Part shown: one piece after another, positions 17,328-26,313 of the stretch
Layout: the number at the start of each line of letters is the position of its first letter
Position numbering within the stretch: the first letter of the stretch is position 1
NCBI RefSeq assembly: GCF_000469585.1
Contig: NZ_AWNK01000006.1
Span: 24,519 to 88,518, forward strand
Source: Chrysiogenes arsenatis DSM 11915
Lineage (GTDB): Bacteria > Chrysiogenota > Chrysiogenetes > Chrysiogenales > Chrysiogenaceae
Length of the DNA stretch: 64,000 nt
Reading direction: 5' to 3'
The notes under the pieces: generated by a model
The model's input: only the letters and a program-made list of their open reading frames with translations
Database searches by the model: none
Told to the model about the DNA's origin: nothing
Made by a program: the position numbers and the translations under genes

Positions 17328-18299
17328 CTAGGCTCGCATCACGAGAATTGACATAAGGAGAAGGATGCCGGAAACGTAAAACAAAAGGATCATATTGCGA
17401 AAGCGTTCCCGTTTTTTTGCTTCGACTTCCCGAGCATCAAGATGCTCGATCAATTCGCGGTTGATCGCTGCTATTTCCCCATCGAGTTTCGCGATATTTT
17501 CGCGGTACATCGCAAGGTCTTCCAGCGGTTCTTCATAGAGAATGCCAGAAACAAGCATCATGACATTTTCCAAGAAACGGTCAGCATTGTCTTTCGAGTT
17601 GGTGGTTATTTCATCCACTTTGCATTTCATTAAATCGAAGTAGAGCACTTCTAGCTTATTTACCAGCCCTTTTAAGCGCTCAACGTCGCTTTTTGAAAGG
17701 TCATCAGGGTCGAGTTTCACTACCGACGCCAAGGTAACTTCAAGCTCCGACTTCGTCCGTTGCCAGATATTGAGCCACTCTTTGACGCTGACAGGTACAA
17801 GGTCAATGGAGTACTCTGATTCTATTTTGAGAACGAGCGCCTTACCATACGGAATCTTTGGCCGCTTACGCCGTTTTTTATTCATTTCTTGATCGCGCGA
17901 AGTTTCTTCGTCATACATCTGGTTAACCAGTGCAACCAGCTCTTCGCAACCGATGAGAGATACTTCTGATTCCGCTACATAATTTTTAAGTTCATCACTG
18001 TAGGTGGCGTTGGTAATAAAAAGGACGCGCCCAGTTCCTTCCTTCGTCATCCAATGGCTGGTGCTTTTCAGGAAGTCGATGTCAATGATATCGTCAATAC
18101 TCCCTTTTTTATGGCGGACAATATACTTGCCCAGATAGGGAGCTTTTTTACCAAGACCGGTATAGATCTTTTCGTCGGAGCCAAAGTCGATAGTATCGCT
18201 AATGGAAAAACCAAGGTAGCGAATAAGCCGACTGATAAGGTATTCAAACTCCTTATCAGTCATCATAATAAATGAATCAAAATCGACTTTTTTTGCCAT
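17328..18299 (-). CDS. Mrr-like domain protein with C-terminal membrane anchor
   Basis: A 323-residue protein. Residues 10-135 look like the Mrr-type restriction endonuclease fold: KEFEYLISRLIRYLGF at the start, DFGSDEK where the catalytic Asp lies, YIVRHKKG at the usual (Q/E)xK strand, and VLFITNATYSDELKNYV then LIGCEELVALV as in Mrr tails. The acidic or Gln residue before the catalytic Lys is replaced (RHK), so activity is uncertain. A helical, probably coiled-coil region spans roughly 160-300, and the last 20 residues (MILLFYVSGILLLMSILVM) form one membrane helix, suggesting a tail-anchored protein. No methylase lies nearby. It is followed closely by the 110-residue unknown. The Mrr relation is inferred from pattern, not from a search. 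Confidence 0.6.
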   Translation of the reverse strand: MAKKVDFDSFIMMTDKEFEYLISRLIRYLGFSISDTIDFGSDEKIYTGLGKKAPYLGKYIVRHKKGSIDDIIDIDFLKSTSHWMTKEGTGRVLFITNATYSDELKNYVAESEVSLIGCEELVALVNQMYDEETSRDQEMNKKRRKRPKIPYGKALVLKIESEYSIDLVPVSVKEWLNIWQRTKSELEVTLASVVKLDPDDLSKSDVERLKGLVNKLEVLYFDLMKCKVDEITTNSKDNADRFLENVMMLVSGILYEEPLEDLAMYRENIAKLDGEIAAINRELIEHLDAREVEAKKRERFRNMILLFYVSGILLLMSILVMRA

Positions 18300-18342
18300 A
18301 TTTCCTATTTCCGGTTAAAAGTGGGTAAAAAACAGTGATTGA

Positions 18343-18726
18343 TTAACGGTACCAAAGCCCTTTATCCGACCGAACCCCTTTGTCCTCGTTCGTCGCTTGC
18401 GCAGGACGAAGTTCGCGGTAGTTTCCTGGCCAAAGGCGATATTCTTTAAGAACTTCCTGAAATACGGCAAGCGAGTTGTTGTCCGCACGAATAGTTTCGA
18501 CCCGATAAACGCTCGCAAGCGCCCCCTTACCGCCATAATAATGGTAATAATCTTTCGGCGGAAGATGGGAAATAGTATGAAACGGCAGTGCATTTATTGG
18601 ATACACTTCAAGGAGAAAATACTTGACCTGACGATACGCATGCGCGTCACGCGGAGCGGCGAGCACTCCCGCAAGTAGTGTCATAAAAAGCATACTGCAC
18701 AGTAGCTTCCTCGACCAGCGTGTCAT
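18343..18726 (-). CDS. Small exported protein of unknown function
   Basis: A 127-residue protein with a clear signal peptide (basic start, LLCSMLFMTLLAGVLA, cleavage likely after AHA near residue 30). The mature part of about 97 residues is rich in Tyr (YYHYYGGKG) and has no cysteines. The ATG overlaps the cheA stop by four bases, so it is translated as the last gene of the chemotaxis transcript. I recognise no family. Its link to motility is by position only. Confidence 0.65.
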   Translation of the reverse strand: MTRWSRKLLCSMLFMTLLAGVLAAPRDAHAYRQVKYFLLEVYPINALPFHTISHLPPKDYYHYYGGKGALASVYRVETIRADNNSLAVFQEVLKEYRLWPGNYRELRPAQATNEDKGVRSDKGLWYR

Positions 18727-20468
18727 AACCCGCTTTCGGTAGCCATTTCAAGTAATGACGTCACATCAACTATCAGGTTCACGCGCCCGTCACCCATAAT
18801 GGTTGCGCCGGTTATTCCTGGCGTCCCCTTTAAGAAGTCTCCAAGCGACTTAATAACGATCTCCTCTTGCCCAAGCAGCTTGTCGACAATCAGGCCGATC
18901 CGCTTTTCGGCAAGCCCGAGGATAACGATATAGAAGTAGTCCTTCTCTTCACACGTAATGTCGAATATTTTACTTAATTCAAGTAAAGGAAGCACTTGGT
19001 CGCGCAAACGGAGCACGCGTTTCTGCTCAATTGTTTTTATTTCTGTACGTGGAACCTTTACGGTTTCGATTACCGAAACGAGCGGAATGGCATAACTTTC
19101 GTCCGCTACTCCAACGAGGAGCACTTGAATAATAGCGAGTGTCAGGGGAATTTTAATGGTAATGGTCGAGCCCGAACCAATTTCAGTATCAATAGAGATA
19201 AGCCCATTGAGTTTTTCAATGTTGGTACGGACAACATCCATACCAACGCCACGCCCACTGACATCTGTTACTTTGGCCGCCGTTGAGAATCCGGCAGCAA
19301 ATATCAGGTTGAGCGCTTCGGTGCGGCTCATTTTTGCCGCGTCAGCTTCGGTGATCAGCTCTTTCTCCACCGCTTTTTCTTTCAGCATTTCAGCATCAAT
19401 ACCTTTACCATCATCTTTAATTTCGATGACGATATGGTTTCCTTCATGGAATGCTGCAAGATGAACGGTTCCCAGTGCCGGTTTGCCACTAGCCTTACGC
19501 ACTTCCGGGATTTCAATGCCGTGATCGCACGAATTACGAATCAAGTGAACGAGGGGGTCGCCGATTTCTTCAATGACGGATTTATCGAGTTCTGTATCCT
19601 GACCAGTGATAACCAGTTCAATTTCTTTTTTCAGTTCGCGCGAAAGATCACGCACCATGCGGGGAAAGCGGTTGAATACTTTACCAACAGGGAGCATGCG
19701 CGTCTTCATAACCGCCATTTGCAGTTCAGTCGTAATCAAACTCAGTTGCGCGCTGGTTTCGCTCAGAGCTTCAATATGCTCGCCGCCAATGGTGGTTTCC
19801 ATCTGCTGCGTTAACTGCGCGATGCGGTTCCGACCGAGCACTAATTCCCCAACAAGGTTCATCAGCGAATCAAGTCGCTCAACGTCAACGCGGATAGTTT
19901 GATCGCCGCCACCTTTTTTCTTATCGTCGTTATCATTCGCTGCTGGTGCTTTTGCGGCAGGAGCGGGTTTTGCGGCAACTTTTTTCGGTTCCTTGGCTGC
20001 GGCAGGCGTGTCAGTTTTGACGCTCGCGGTTGGTGTGTGGTGAGCTGCAGGTGCCGCGCTCTCCCCGTCGCCATCTACATTCCCTGCAATAATAGAGCTT
20101 AGGCGGCCAACAACACCAGATATGTCGCGTTGCGAATCGCCTTTGCCATCGCGGATATCTTCGGTAATAACCTTGATCAAATCAAAGGCCTGCAAAAGAA
20201 TATCCATAATATGGGCAGTCATTTGCAGATCGCCTTTGCGCAATTTATTGAGAACATCCTCAGCATGGTGGGTCAGTTCAGTCATGGTGGTAAAGCCAAG
20301 GAAGCCACTGGTTCCCTTCACGGTATGAGCGCAGCGGAAAATGGAGTTGAGCAGATCAAGATCGCCAGGCGAGTTTTCCAATTCGACTAAATCGATATCA
20401 AGCTTTTCAAGAAGCTCGTCAGTTTCGACTAAAAAGTCATCAAGAATTTCAACTTCTTCCTGGCTCAT
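18723..20468 (-). CDS. cheA: Chemotaxis histidine kinase CheA
   Basis: A 581-residue chemotaxis kinase. An N-terminal HPt (P1) domain has its phospho-His at residue 48 (CAHTVKG). A 60-residue Ala/Pro/Lys-rich linker (residues 125-190) stands where many CheA proteins carry the P2 CheY-binding domain, so P2 seems absent. Dimerisation (SLMNLVGELVLGRNRI), the ATPase region (NSCDHGIE, DDGKGID, GRGVGMDVV) and a C-terminal CheW-like domain follow. The acceptors CheY and CheB are encoded in the same block. cheW and cheR are not in this window. Confidence 0.95.
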   Translation of the reverse strand: MSQEEVEILDDFLVETDELLEKLDIDLVELENSPGDLDLLNSIFRCAHTVKGTSGFLGFTTMTELTHHAEDVLNKLRKGDLQMTAHIMDILLQAFDLIKVITEDIRDGKGDSQRDISGVVGRLSSIIAGNVDGDGESAAPAAHHTPTASVKTDTPAAAKEPKKVAAKPAPAAKAPAANDNDDKKKGGGDQTIRVDVERLDSLMNLVGELVLGRNRIAQLTQQMETTIGGEHIEALSETSAQLSLITTELQMAVMKTRMLPVGKVFNRFPRMVRDLSRELKKEIELVITGQDTELDKSVIEEIGDPLVHLIRNSCDHGIEIPEVRKASGKPALGTVHLAAFHEGNHIVIEIKDDGKGIDAEMLKEKAVEKELITEADAAKMSRTEALNLIFAAGFSTAAKVTDVSGRGVGMDVVRTNIEKLNGLISIDTEIGSGSTITIKIPLTLAIIQVLLVGVADESYAIPLVSVIETVKVPRTEIKTIEQKRVLRLRDQVLPLLELSKIFDITCEEKDYFYIVILGLAEKRIGLIVDKLLGQEEIVIKSLGDFLKGTPGITGATIMGDGRVNLIVDVTSLLEMATESGL

Positions 20469-20488
20469 ATCCCCTCCACCATAATCAT

Positions 20489-21097
20489 TTAGAGTCCGAA
20501 TTCGGCCAGCAACTTGTCAACCAGCCCCTGATCCGGATCGATAATTTTACTATCACTCTCATCGTCATCAAAACCAAAAGGATCGGCGGGAGTATCCAGC
20601 GCGAGCGCGTCAATCAGCTGTTGCACCTGCTGTTGCATATCGCGAACCATCTTGTTTAACTTGTCTACAATCTGGTGCGTGATATCCTGAAACTCCAGCG
20701 AACCCATCATGTCAAAAATCTCATTTTGGTTCGAGCTGTTCAGCTCTTCAATTTTTCGAAATGAGATGACATAGTCACTGTTCTGACTGGCAATCCGCTC
20801 AAGAAGCTCACGAATGCTGTTCAGTCGATCAAGGAGTTGTTCACTTGAACCCATTAAACGGCCAACAGACTCTTCTGTGGTCGTCATGATGGTGTGTAGA
20901 GACTCTTCTATTTTCGGTATCGTTTCAAGACACGTAACAATCACGGGAGAGAGTACCTGGAAATTCGCCTGCAACTTTGCAAGACGCACGGCAACGACTT
21001 CCGGTATGTGTTCATCTTCCGCACCACCGTCGGCATAGTCCCCGTCAAGGATGGCGCGCAAACGTCTGACAATAGATTGCTTAACACTTGTCTCCAT
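20489..21097 (-). CDS. cheZ: CheY-P phosphatase CheZ
   Basis: A 202-residue protein that dephosphorylates CheY-P. The long helical hairpin is evident, and the catalytic segment reads LEFQDITHQIVDKL near residue 133, keeping the Asp and Gln that in E. coli CheZ are Asp143 and Gln147. The C-terminal tail VDKLLAEFGL matches the short CheY-tethering helix. CheZ between cheA and cheY is the layout typical of many polar-flagellated bacteria. E. coli CheZ is 214 residues. Confidence 0.9.
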   Translation of the reverse strand: METSVKQSIVRRLRAILDGDYADGGAEDEHIPEVVAVRLAKLQANFQVLSPVIVTCLETIPKIEESLHTIMTTTEESVGRLMGSSEQLLDRLNSIRELLERIASQNSDYVISFRKIEELNSSNQNEIFDMMGSLEFQDITHQIVDKLNKMVRDMQQQVQQLIDALALDTPADPFGFDDDESDSKIIDPDQGLVDKLLAEFGL

Positions 21098-21114
21098 GCT
21101 CTCCCTGACTTTGC

Positions 21115-21501
21115 TTAAATCTCAATACCGATAACTTTTCCCAGCTTCTCTTTGAGCGTCTCCGGCGTAAAAGGTTTGACGATATAATTATTTACACCAG
21201 AACGGAGTGCTTCGAGGATGTCCTCTTTGGCCGCTTCTGTTGTGATCATCAAAATAGGTAAATGTTTGTACTCTTCACTGGCACGGATCGCCTTGACAAA
21301 CTGGAGCCCATCCATCTCAGGCATGTTCCAGTCGGTGATCACCAGGTCGACCTTATTTTCTCCGAGTGCCGCTAACCCACTGACACCATTGTCTGCTTCA
21401 ATGACGTTTTTGAAGCCAAGCCGAAGCAGTGTGTTCTTAATAATGCGGCGCATCGTCGATGAGTCATCGACCGTTATGATGCGCATATCTTTTTTATCCA
21501 T
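21115..21501 (-). CDS. cheY: Chemotaxis response regulator CheY
   Basis: A single REC domain of 128 residues that, when phosphorylated by CheA, binds FliM to change motor rotation. The acidic pocket (VDDSSTMRRI), phospho-Asp (ITDWNMPEMDG), Thr (MITTEA) and Lys (VKPFTPE) are all present. The ATG at 21501 is preferred to a GTG five codons earlier because GGAGG lies between them at good distance. It precedes cheZ and cheA on the same transcript. Confidence 0.95.
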   Translation of the reverse strand: MDKKDMRIITVDDSSTMRRIIKNTLLRLGFKNVIEADNGVSGLAALGENKVDLVITDWNMPEMDGLQFVKAIRASEEYKHLPILMITTEAAKEDILEALRSGVNNYIVKPFTPETLKEKLGKVIGIEI

Positions 21502-21598
21502 TTTGACTCCTCCCACAAGCAGGGTATATCAAAAAATCTTTACAACAATGTGACGAAGCATAATGAAAAAACCGATAGAATGCAATCAATCAAGCGTA

Positions 21599-23086
21599 TC
21601 AGCCGAGTTTGCGTTCAATAAAAAGCCCTTGTGTTTCGAGCTGAGAATCGGTTGGGCGATTCATCTCTTTAATTGTGATCGCTTGTGAATGATTTGTGTC
21701 CAGGTCCACTGCGGCGACCGAGACAATGCCATTCGCATCAATACTAAAAGTCACTTCAATGCGTGGTTCGCCTCTGGGCGCTTGCCGCACACCAGAAAGC
21801 TGAAACTTCCCGAGCGAAATATTGGCTGATGCGCGATCGCTTTCCCCTTGCAGAATATGCACCTCTACAACACGCTGGTTATCTGAAATGGTGGTAAATG
21901 TTTTAAAGTCGGAACAAGGGATAGAGGTGTTTCTCTTTATAATCGGGATAAACCGATTTCCTTCCGTCTCAATACCGAGCGTCATCGGCGTAATGTCCAC
22001 GAGGATGAGATCTTTGATCTCTCCCGCTAAAATCCCCGCTTGGATAGCTGCGCCAGTGGCAACACACTCCACGGGATTGACACTTTTTGAAACGGGTTTC
22101 CCCATAAATTGCTCTATCGCCTGCTGCACAGCAGGGATTCTCGTCGAGCCACCCACAAGAAGTACGCGATCAATCTGCTCTGGCATAAGCCCTGCATCCT
22201 CTAACGCCTGCTTGGCCGGAGCAATCAGTTTCTCGAGCAGAGGAGCCACAAGCTTCTCAAAAACCTCTCGATTGATGGTAATATCAAGGTGCTTTGGCCC
22301 GGTATTATCTGCTGTAATAAAGGGAATACTAATGCTGATTTCCGATGCCTCGGAAAGCATGATCTTGGCTTTTTCCGCATCTTCGCGAAGTTTTTGTAAC
22401 GCCATCCGGTCTTTTGTCAGGTCGATGTTATTTTTGCGCTGAAAATCTTTGGCAATATATTCGATCAACACCGAATCAAAGTCATCGCCACCCAAGTGAT
22501 TATTCCCAGATGTTGCTTTCACTTCAACCACGCCATCGCACACTTCTAAGATCGAAATATCGTACGTGCCGCCACCCAAATCAAAGACAGCAATAAGTTC
22601 GCTCCCTTCCGAGCGAATGCCATACGACAATGCTGCCGCCGTTGGCTCATTGATAATGCGCAACACATTGAGCCCCGACAGCTTTCCCGCATCCTTGACC
22701 GCTTGACGCTGCGCGTCGCTGAAATAGGCGGGTACGGTAATCACGGCATGCTCTACTGTTTCACCAAGATACTTTTCCGCGTCTTGTTTCAAACGGCGCA
22801 TAATCATGGCGGCTATCATCTGTGAAGAGTACGAAACACCGTCCAGTCGAGCACGAAAATCGGCGCCCATATGGCGTTTAATAGAAAGAAAGGTCCGTTC
22901 ACTATTAATGACCGCTTGGTTCTTTGCCGTGCGACCAATCAGCACATCTCCATTTTTCTGGAATGCCACGGCGCTGGGAGTCAAAGTATCCCCAGAGCTG
23001 TTTGGTATCACAACGGGTTTCCCATTATCTATCGTCGAAATAACCGAATTGGTTGTTCCAAAGTCTATGCCGATGATTCGAGCCAT
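21599..23086 (-). CDS. Hsp70/DnaK-like chaperone lacking the lid domain
   Basis: A 495-residue Hsp70. The full actin-like ATPase domain is present: GIDFGTTNSV at residues 6-15, VFDLGGGTYDIS near 169, LLVGGSTRIPAV near 305. A beta-type substrate-binding domain follows (DITPMTLGIETEGN, then DANGIVSVAAVD). The protein stops about 120-140 residues short of DnaK, so the C-terminal helical lid is missing. The reading frame is intact, so this looks like a shortened paralogue rather than a damaged dnaK; no grpE or dnaJ is near. It sits between fliN and cheY, 6 bases after fliN, suggesting a role in motor assembly, which is inference. Confidence 0.85.
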   Translation of the reverse strand: MARIIGIDFGTTNSVISTIDNGKPVVIPNSSGDTLTPSAVAFQKNGDVLIGRTAKNQAVINSERTFLSIKRHMGADFRARLDGVSYSSQMIAAMIMRRLKQDAEKYLGETVEHAVITVPAYFSDAQRQAVKDAGKLSGLNVLRIINEPTAAALSYGIRSEGSELIAVFDLGGGTYDISILEVCDGVVEVKATSGNNHLGGDDFDSVLIEYIAKDFQRKNNIDLTKDRMALQKLREDAEKAKIMLSEASEISISIPFITADNTGPKHLDITINREVFEKLVAPLLEKLIAPAKQALEDAGLMPEQIDRVLLVGGSTRIPAVQQAIEQFMGKPVSKSVNPVECVATGAAIQAGILAGEIKDLILVDITPMTLGIETEGNRFIPIIKRNTSIPCSDFKTFTTISDNQRVVEVHILQGESDRASANISLGKFQLSGVRQAPRGEPRIEVTFSIDANGIVSVAAVDLDTNHSQAITIKEMNRPTDSQLETQGLFIERKLG

Positions 23087-23092
23087 AGTTTA

Positions 23093-24136
23093 TCAGCCTC
23101 GCAACGTGTTCAGTCGCTCTTTTTTACTTAATATCTCATTGATCCGCAACCCGAAGTTCGCATCAATAACCACCACCTCGCCACGAGCAATGACTTTATT
23201 ATTGACAACAAGCTCCACCGGATCGCTGGCCTTTTTATCCAGCTCGACGATTGACCCAGAGCCGAGCTTCAAAAGATCCTTCATGTAAATTTGCGTAGAA
23301 CCAATGCGGATGATAACCGAAAGGTCAACATCCAAAAGCATTTCGATATTCCGAAGCTGATCTTTATCCAAATGGGTAGTCGCAGCATGTCCGCCATCTC
23401 CACCACTCGCCGCTGGAGACACGGAATCGCCACCGCCAGTCAGCGAAGAAAAGTCGTCGCCACCAAAATCGAACATATCATCCGTCATACCAAAATCATC
23501 ACCACCATTCCCCACTCCTCGACCAAAAAGCGACTCGAAGCTCGCCGCTACCGTTGCGGGAATGAAAATCCAGAAATTGGAATCAACTTTATCAGGTATC
23601 GTGGCACTAAATTGCAGGCAGGCAAACGTGTCATCGCCTAAGGCTGACTGTAAGCCGCTCACATCCATTGGCGAAGCCGTGGTCGCACCAAAGCGAATTT
23701 TTTTCCCACTCAGCTTGCTGCTGAGCGGAACAGAACAACTGGCAATAGAGTTATTGACCAGATCATTAAAAGCATCGACATCTTCTGGTTCGAGCGTCTC
23801 TTTCGATTCGCCCGCACCCATCATCATCATGTCGACAAGTACCGAAGCGGACGAGACCGGTGCCGCAAAAAAGATAACACCATCTATCCCCTCATCAAGC
23901 GGGATAGTCACAAGGACTACTGCTTCGCCAGTATCGATACTATCGCCCGGCTTGGTTGTGTTATCAACAAGGTCGCAGCTAAAACTATCGTTGACGCTTG
24001 TTCCCACTGAAGCGCTAAAGTTATCACGGATAACTCCTACAAGCTCATCGAGCGGATAGTTTGTATCGCTATCGCTATCTCCAACCATATTCAGCATAGC
24101 GTTGATTTCTTCTTGGCTTAATCCTTCTGGTGTCAT
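23093..24136 (-). CDS. fliY: Flagellar motor switch protein FliN, FliY-like with CheC-type domain
   Basis: A 347-residue switch-complex protein, much longer than enteric FliN (137). It opens with a FliM-like CheY-binding peptide (LSQEEINAMLN, residues 6-16). A CheC/FliM-middle-type domain covers about residues 30-215, and the C-terminal 80 residues are a SpoA/FliN domain (LLDVDLSVIIRIGST, VVIDANFGLRI). The FliY arrangement implies CheY-P phosphatase activity as in Bacillus, but the ExxN motif reads DLVN here, so activity is uncertain. A CheZ is encoded nearby, which would make it redundant. A Gly/Ser/Asp-rich linker (217-262) joins the parts. The ATG overlaps the fliM stop. Confidence 0.88.
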   Translation of the reverse strand: MTPEGLSQEEINAMLNMVGDSDSDTNYPLDELVGVIRDNFSASVGTSVNDSFSCDLVDNTTKPGDSIDTGEAVVLVTIPLDEGIDGVIFFAAPVSSASVLVDMMMMGAGESKETLEPEDVDAFNDLVNNSIASCSVPLSSKLSGKKIRFGATTASPMDVSGLQSALGDDTFACLQFSATIPDKVDSNFWIFIPATVAASFESLFGRGVGNGGDDFGMTDDMFDFGGDDFSSLTGGGDSVSPAASGGDGGHAATTHLDKDQLRNIEMLLDVDLSVIIRIGSTQIYMKDLLKLGSGSIVELDKKASDPVELVVNNKVIARGEVVVIDANFGLRINEILSKKERLNTLRG

Positions 24137-25125
24137 GGGATATCTTCTTTCATCACCTTACGTTTAATACGGAAGGCCTTATTGTTATCGATAATACCGA
24201 TTTCGCCGTAGAATTTATTCGAATCGCCAACCTTAAAGAGCATCAGGTCGCGTACCTTTGTCGGGAGCATGATAACATCGCCAGGCTCAACCGAAAGGAC
24301 ATCGCGCAGACTCATGCGGGTTTCGCCAATATCAGCATGCACGGTCAGGCGAGTTTTGGAAACAATGTCCTTAATCTGCGATTCATTCCCCGTCGACGCC
24401 ATCTTTTTCGCGCCGATCAGCCAATCTTGCGAATCGATTTTTGGCATAATCGGCTCCAGCACAATAGCTGGAATACAAATATTCATCATCCCGCTGACTT
24501 CGCCAACTTTGATTTCAAAAACAAGCAGGATAACGACTTCGTTTTGGCTGACAATCTGGATAACGTGCGGGCTCGTTTCGCGCAACTCAATTTTGAGACG
24601 GAGGTTAATGATCGGCGACCATACCTCTTCAAGCTCTCGGAGTGCGATGGACAAAACACCATCAATAACATTCTGCTCAATATCGGTGATTTCGCGAACT
24701 TCTTCGATTGGCTCGCCTTGTCCGCCTAAGAGCTTGTCAATGATTGGAAAAACTAATGATGGGTTCACTTCGAGTACCGAGTTTCCATCAAGCGGAAGCA
24801 TGCTGACAATGTTAAAACTCGTTGGATTGGGCAAGCTCATTAAGAATTCGCCATACGTCATCTGGTCGACGCTAATCAGGTTGATATCGGTAATTGAACG
24901 GAGGTATCCGGAAAGACTGGAAGAAAAATTCCGCGCAAATTTATCGTGCAAGTTTTTAATTGACCGCATCTGATCTTTGCTGACGCGGTCAGGACGCTTA
25001 AAGTCATACAGGCTGATTTTTTTTCTGGTGTTGCCAATACTCTCTACCGCCGCCTCGGGTTCTTCCTCGTCGGTAACGGATGAAAGCAGAGCATCGATTT
25101 CTTCTTGCGAAAGAATATCAGCCAT
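24133..25125 (-). CDS. fliM: Flagellar motor switch protein FliM
   Basis: A 330-residue C-ring protein that binds CheY-P and sets rotation direction. The N-terminal CheY-binding peptide is LSQEEIDALLSSV (residues 5-17). The middle domain carries the GGxG-type GGQGEPI near 134, and the C-terminal SpoA-like domain (LSVEPGDVIMLP near 280) binds FliN. Length is standard (about 330-340). The CDS overlaps the next gene by four bases. Confidence 0.96.
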   Translation of the reverse strand: MADILSQEEIDALLSSVTDEEEPEAAVESIGNTRKKISLYDFKRPDRVSKDQMRSIKNLHDKFARNFSSSLSGYLRSITDINLISVDQMTYGEFLMSLPNPTSFNIVSMLPLDGNSVLEVNPSLVFPIIDKLLGGQGEPIEEVREITDIEQNVIDGVLSIALRELEEVWSPIINLRLKIELRETSPHVIQIVSQNEVVILLVFEIKVGEVSGMMNICIPAIVLEPIMPKIDSQDWLIGAKKMASTGNESQIKDIVSKTRLTVHADIGETRMSLRDVLSVEPGDVIMLPTKVRDLMLFKVGDSNKFYGEIGIIDNNKAFRIKRKVMKEDIP

Positions 25126-25139
25126 GACCTAAACCTCTT

Positions 25140-26261
25140 TTATACGTATGCCATCACCCGATCAGCCAACTGACCGAGTTCCGCCACTTCGCTGGCGGCG
25201 TTCGCTTCCACTACTGCACGTGGCATGCCATAGACGACACAACTCTCGGCACTTTGCGCCAACACCGTGCCCCCCTGATCGTGAAGCACCTTCATCGCCT
25301 TTGCGCCATCGCTTCCCATGCCCGTCATAATGACACCAAGCACCGATTTGCCGTATTCGCGAATCGCACTTGCCACCATAACATCAACGCTGGGGCGATG
25401 GAGTGAGTCAACAGGCTCGTCAGAAAGGACAATCCCTCCATTGCGCACCGTCATATGCTTGCCGCCTGGAGCCAAGAAGGCAACCCCTGGGGCAAGGCGT
25501 TCACCATGAATAGCTTCGCGAACTTCAATCTGACACAGCGAGTTGAGTCGCTTGGCCAGTGGCCCAGTGAATGCTGGCGGCATGTGCTGCACAATTAACA
25601 TTGGCACCGATAGTGACGCAGGAATTTTTGTAAGCAGTGCCTGTAGCGCTGGTGGACCACCCGTTGACGTACCAACTGCGATCACGCGCACCGCCGCAGC
25701 ACCACGCGCTGCAGGCGCTACTGGAGCGTATTGACGAACCGGCTGCGGCTCAGGCACGGCGTCGTGTCCAGCCACACCGGAACGTCCGCGCTGCATCATT
25801 TCTCGTTTTTTGGCAATCTGTGAGCTTTGCAGTGCAGGGCGATAATTGGCAACAAAGCTTTTTCGCCCAGATACCGCCTTAATTTTACGGATCAATTCCT
25901 GCTCAATTTTGACAATGTCGGTATTCACGAAACTGGTTTGTTTGGCAATAAAATCCACCGCTCCAAGATCCAGCGCCCTGAGGGTCATTTCTGCCCCTTC
26001 AGTCGTGTGCGAACTGACCATAATGACCGGAAGCGGGTATTGCTCCATGATAATTTCGAGCGCACTCAACCCATCCATGGCGGGCATTTCGATGTCAAGC
26101 GTCATGACATCGGGTTGAAGCTCTTTTACTTTTTCAATCGCATCGCGCCCATCGCGTGCTGTCCCGACAACCTTCAGGTTTGGGTCGCGCTCTATCATGC
26201 TCGATATCATCTTGCGCATGAAAGCCGAATCATCGACTACGAGTATTCGTACCTGTTCCAA
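25140..26261 (-). CDS. cheB: Chemotaxis methylesterase/glutamine deamidase CheB
   Basis: A 373-residue receptor-modification enzyme. The N-terminal REC domain has VVDDSAFMRKM and the phospho-Asp in TLDIEMPAMDG. The C-terminal esterase shows the catalytic triad context: Ser in GTSTGGP near residue 200, His in QHMPP near 228, Asp in GMGSDGA near 320. A linker of about 50 residues joins the domains. The partner methyltransferase CheR is not in the window. It lies between fliA and fliM on the same strand. Confidence 0.96.
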   Translation of the reverse strand: MEQVRILVVDDSAFMRKMISSMIERDPNLKVVGTARDGRDAIEKVKELQPDVMTLDIEMPAMDGLSALEIIMEQYPLPVIMVSSHTTEGAEMTLRALDLGAVDFIAKQTSFVNTDIVKIEQELIRKIKAVSGRKSFVANYRPALQSSQIAKKREMMQRGRSGVAGHDAVPEPQPVRQYAPVAPAARGAAAVRVIAVGTSTGGPPALQALLTKIPASLSVPMLIVQHMPPAFTGPLAKRLNSLCQIEVREAIHGERLAPGVAFLAPGGKHMTVRNGGIVLSDEPVDSLHRPSVDVMVASAIREYGKSVLGVIMTGMGSDGAKAMKVLHDQGGTVLAQSAESCVVYGMPRAVVEANAASEVAELGQLADRVMAYV

Positions 26262-26313
26262 TGGCGCTCCTTTATTCTGCTTGCAGGGTTCGTTGGTCGA
26301 TAACGTGTCAAAT

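Noticed and set aside
17328-18726. Complete restriction-modification or toxin-antitoxin locus
   Set aside because: No methyltransferase, specificity subunit or recognisable antitoxin is present; only an Mrr-like fold is suggested.
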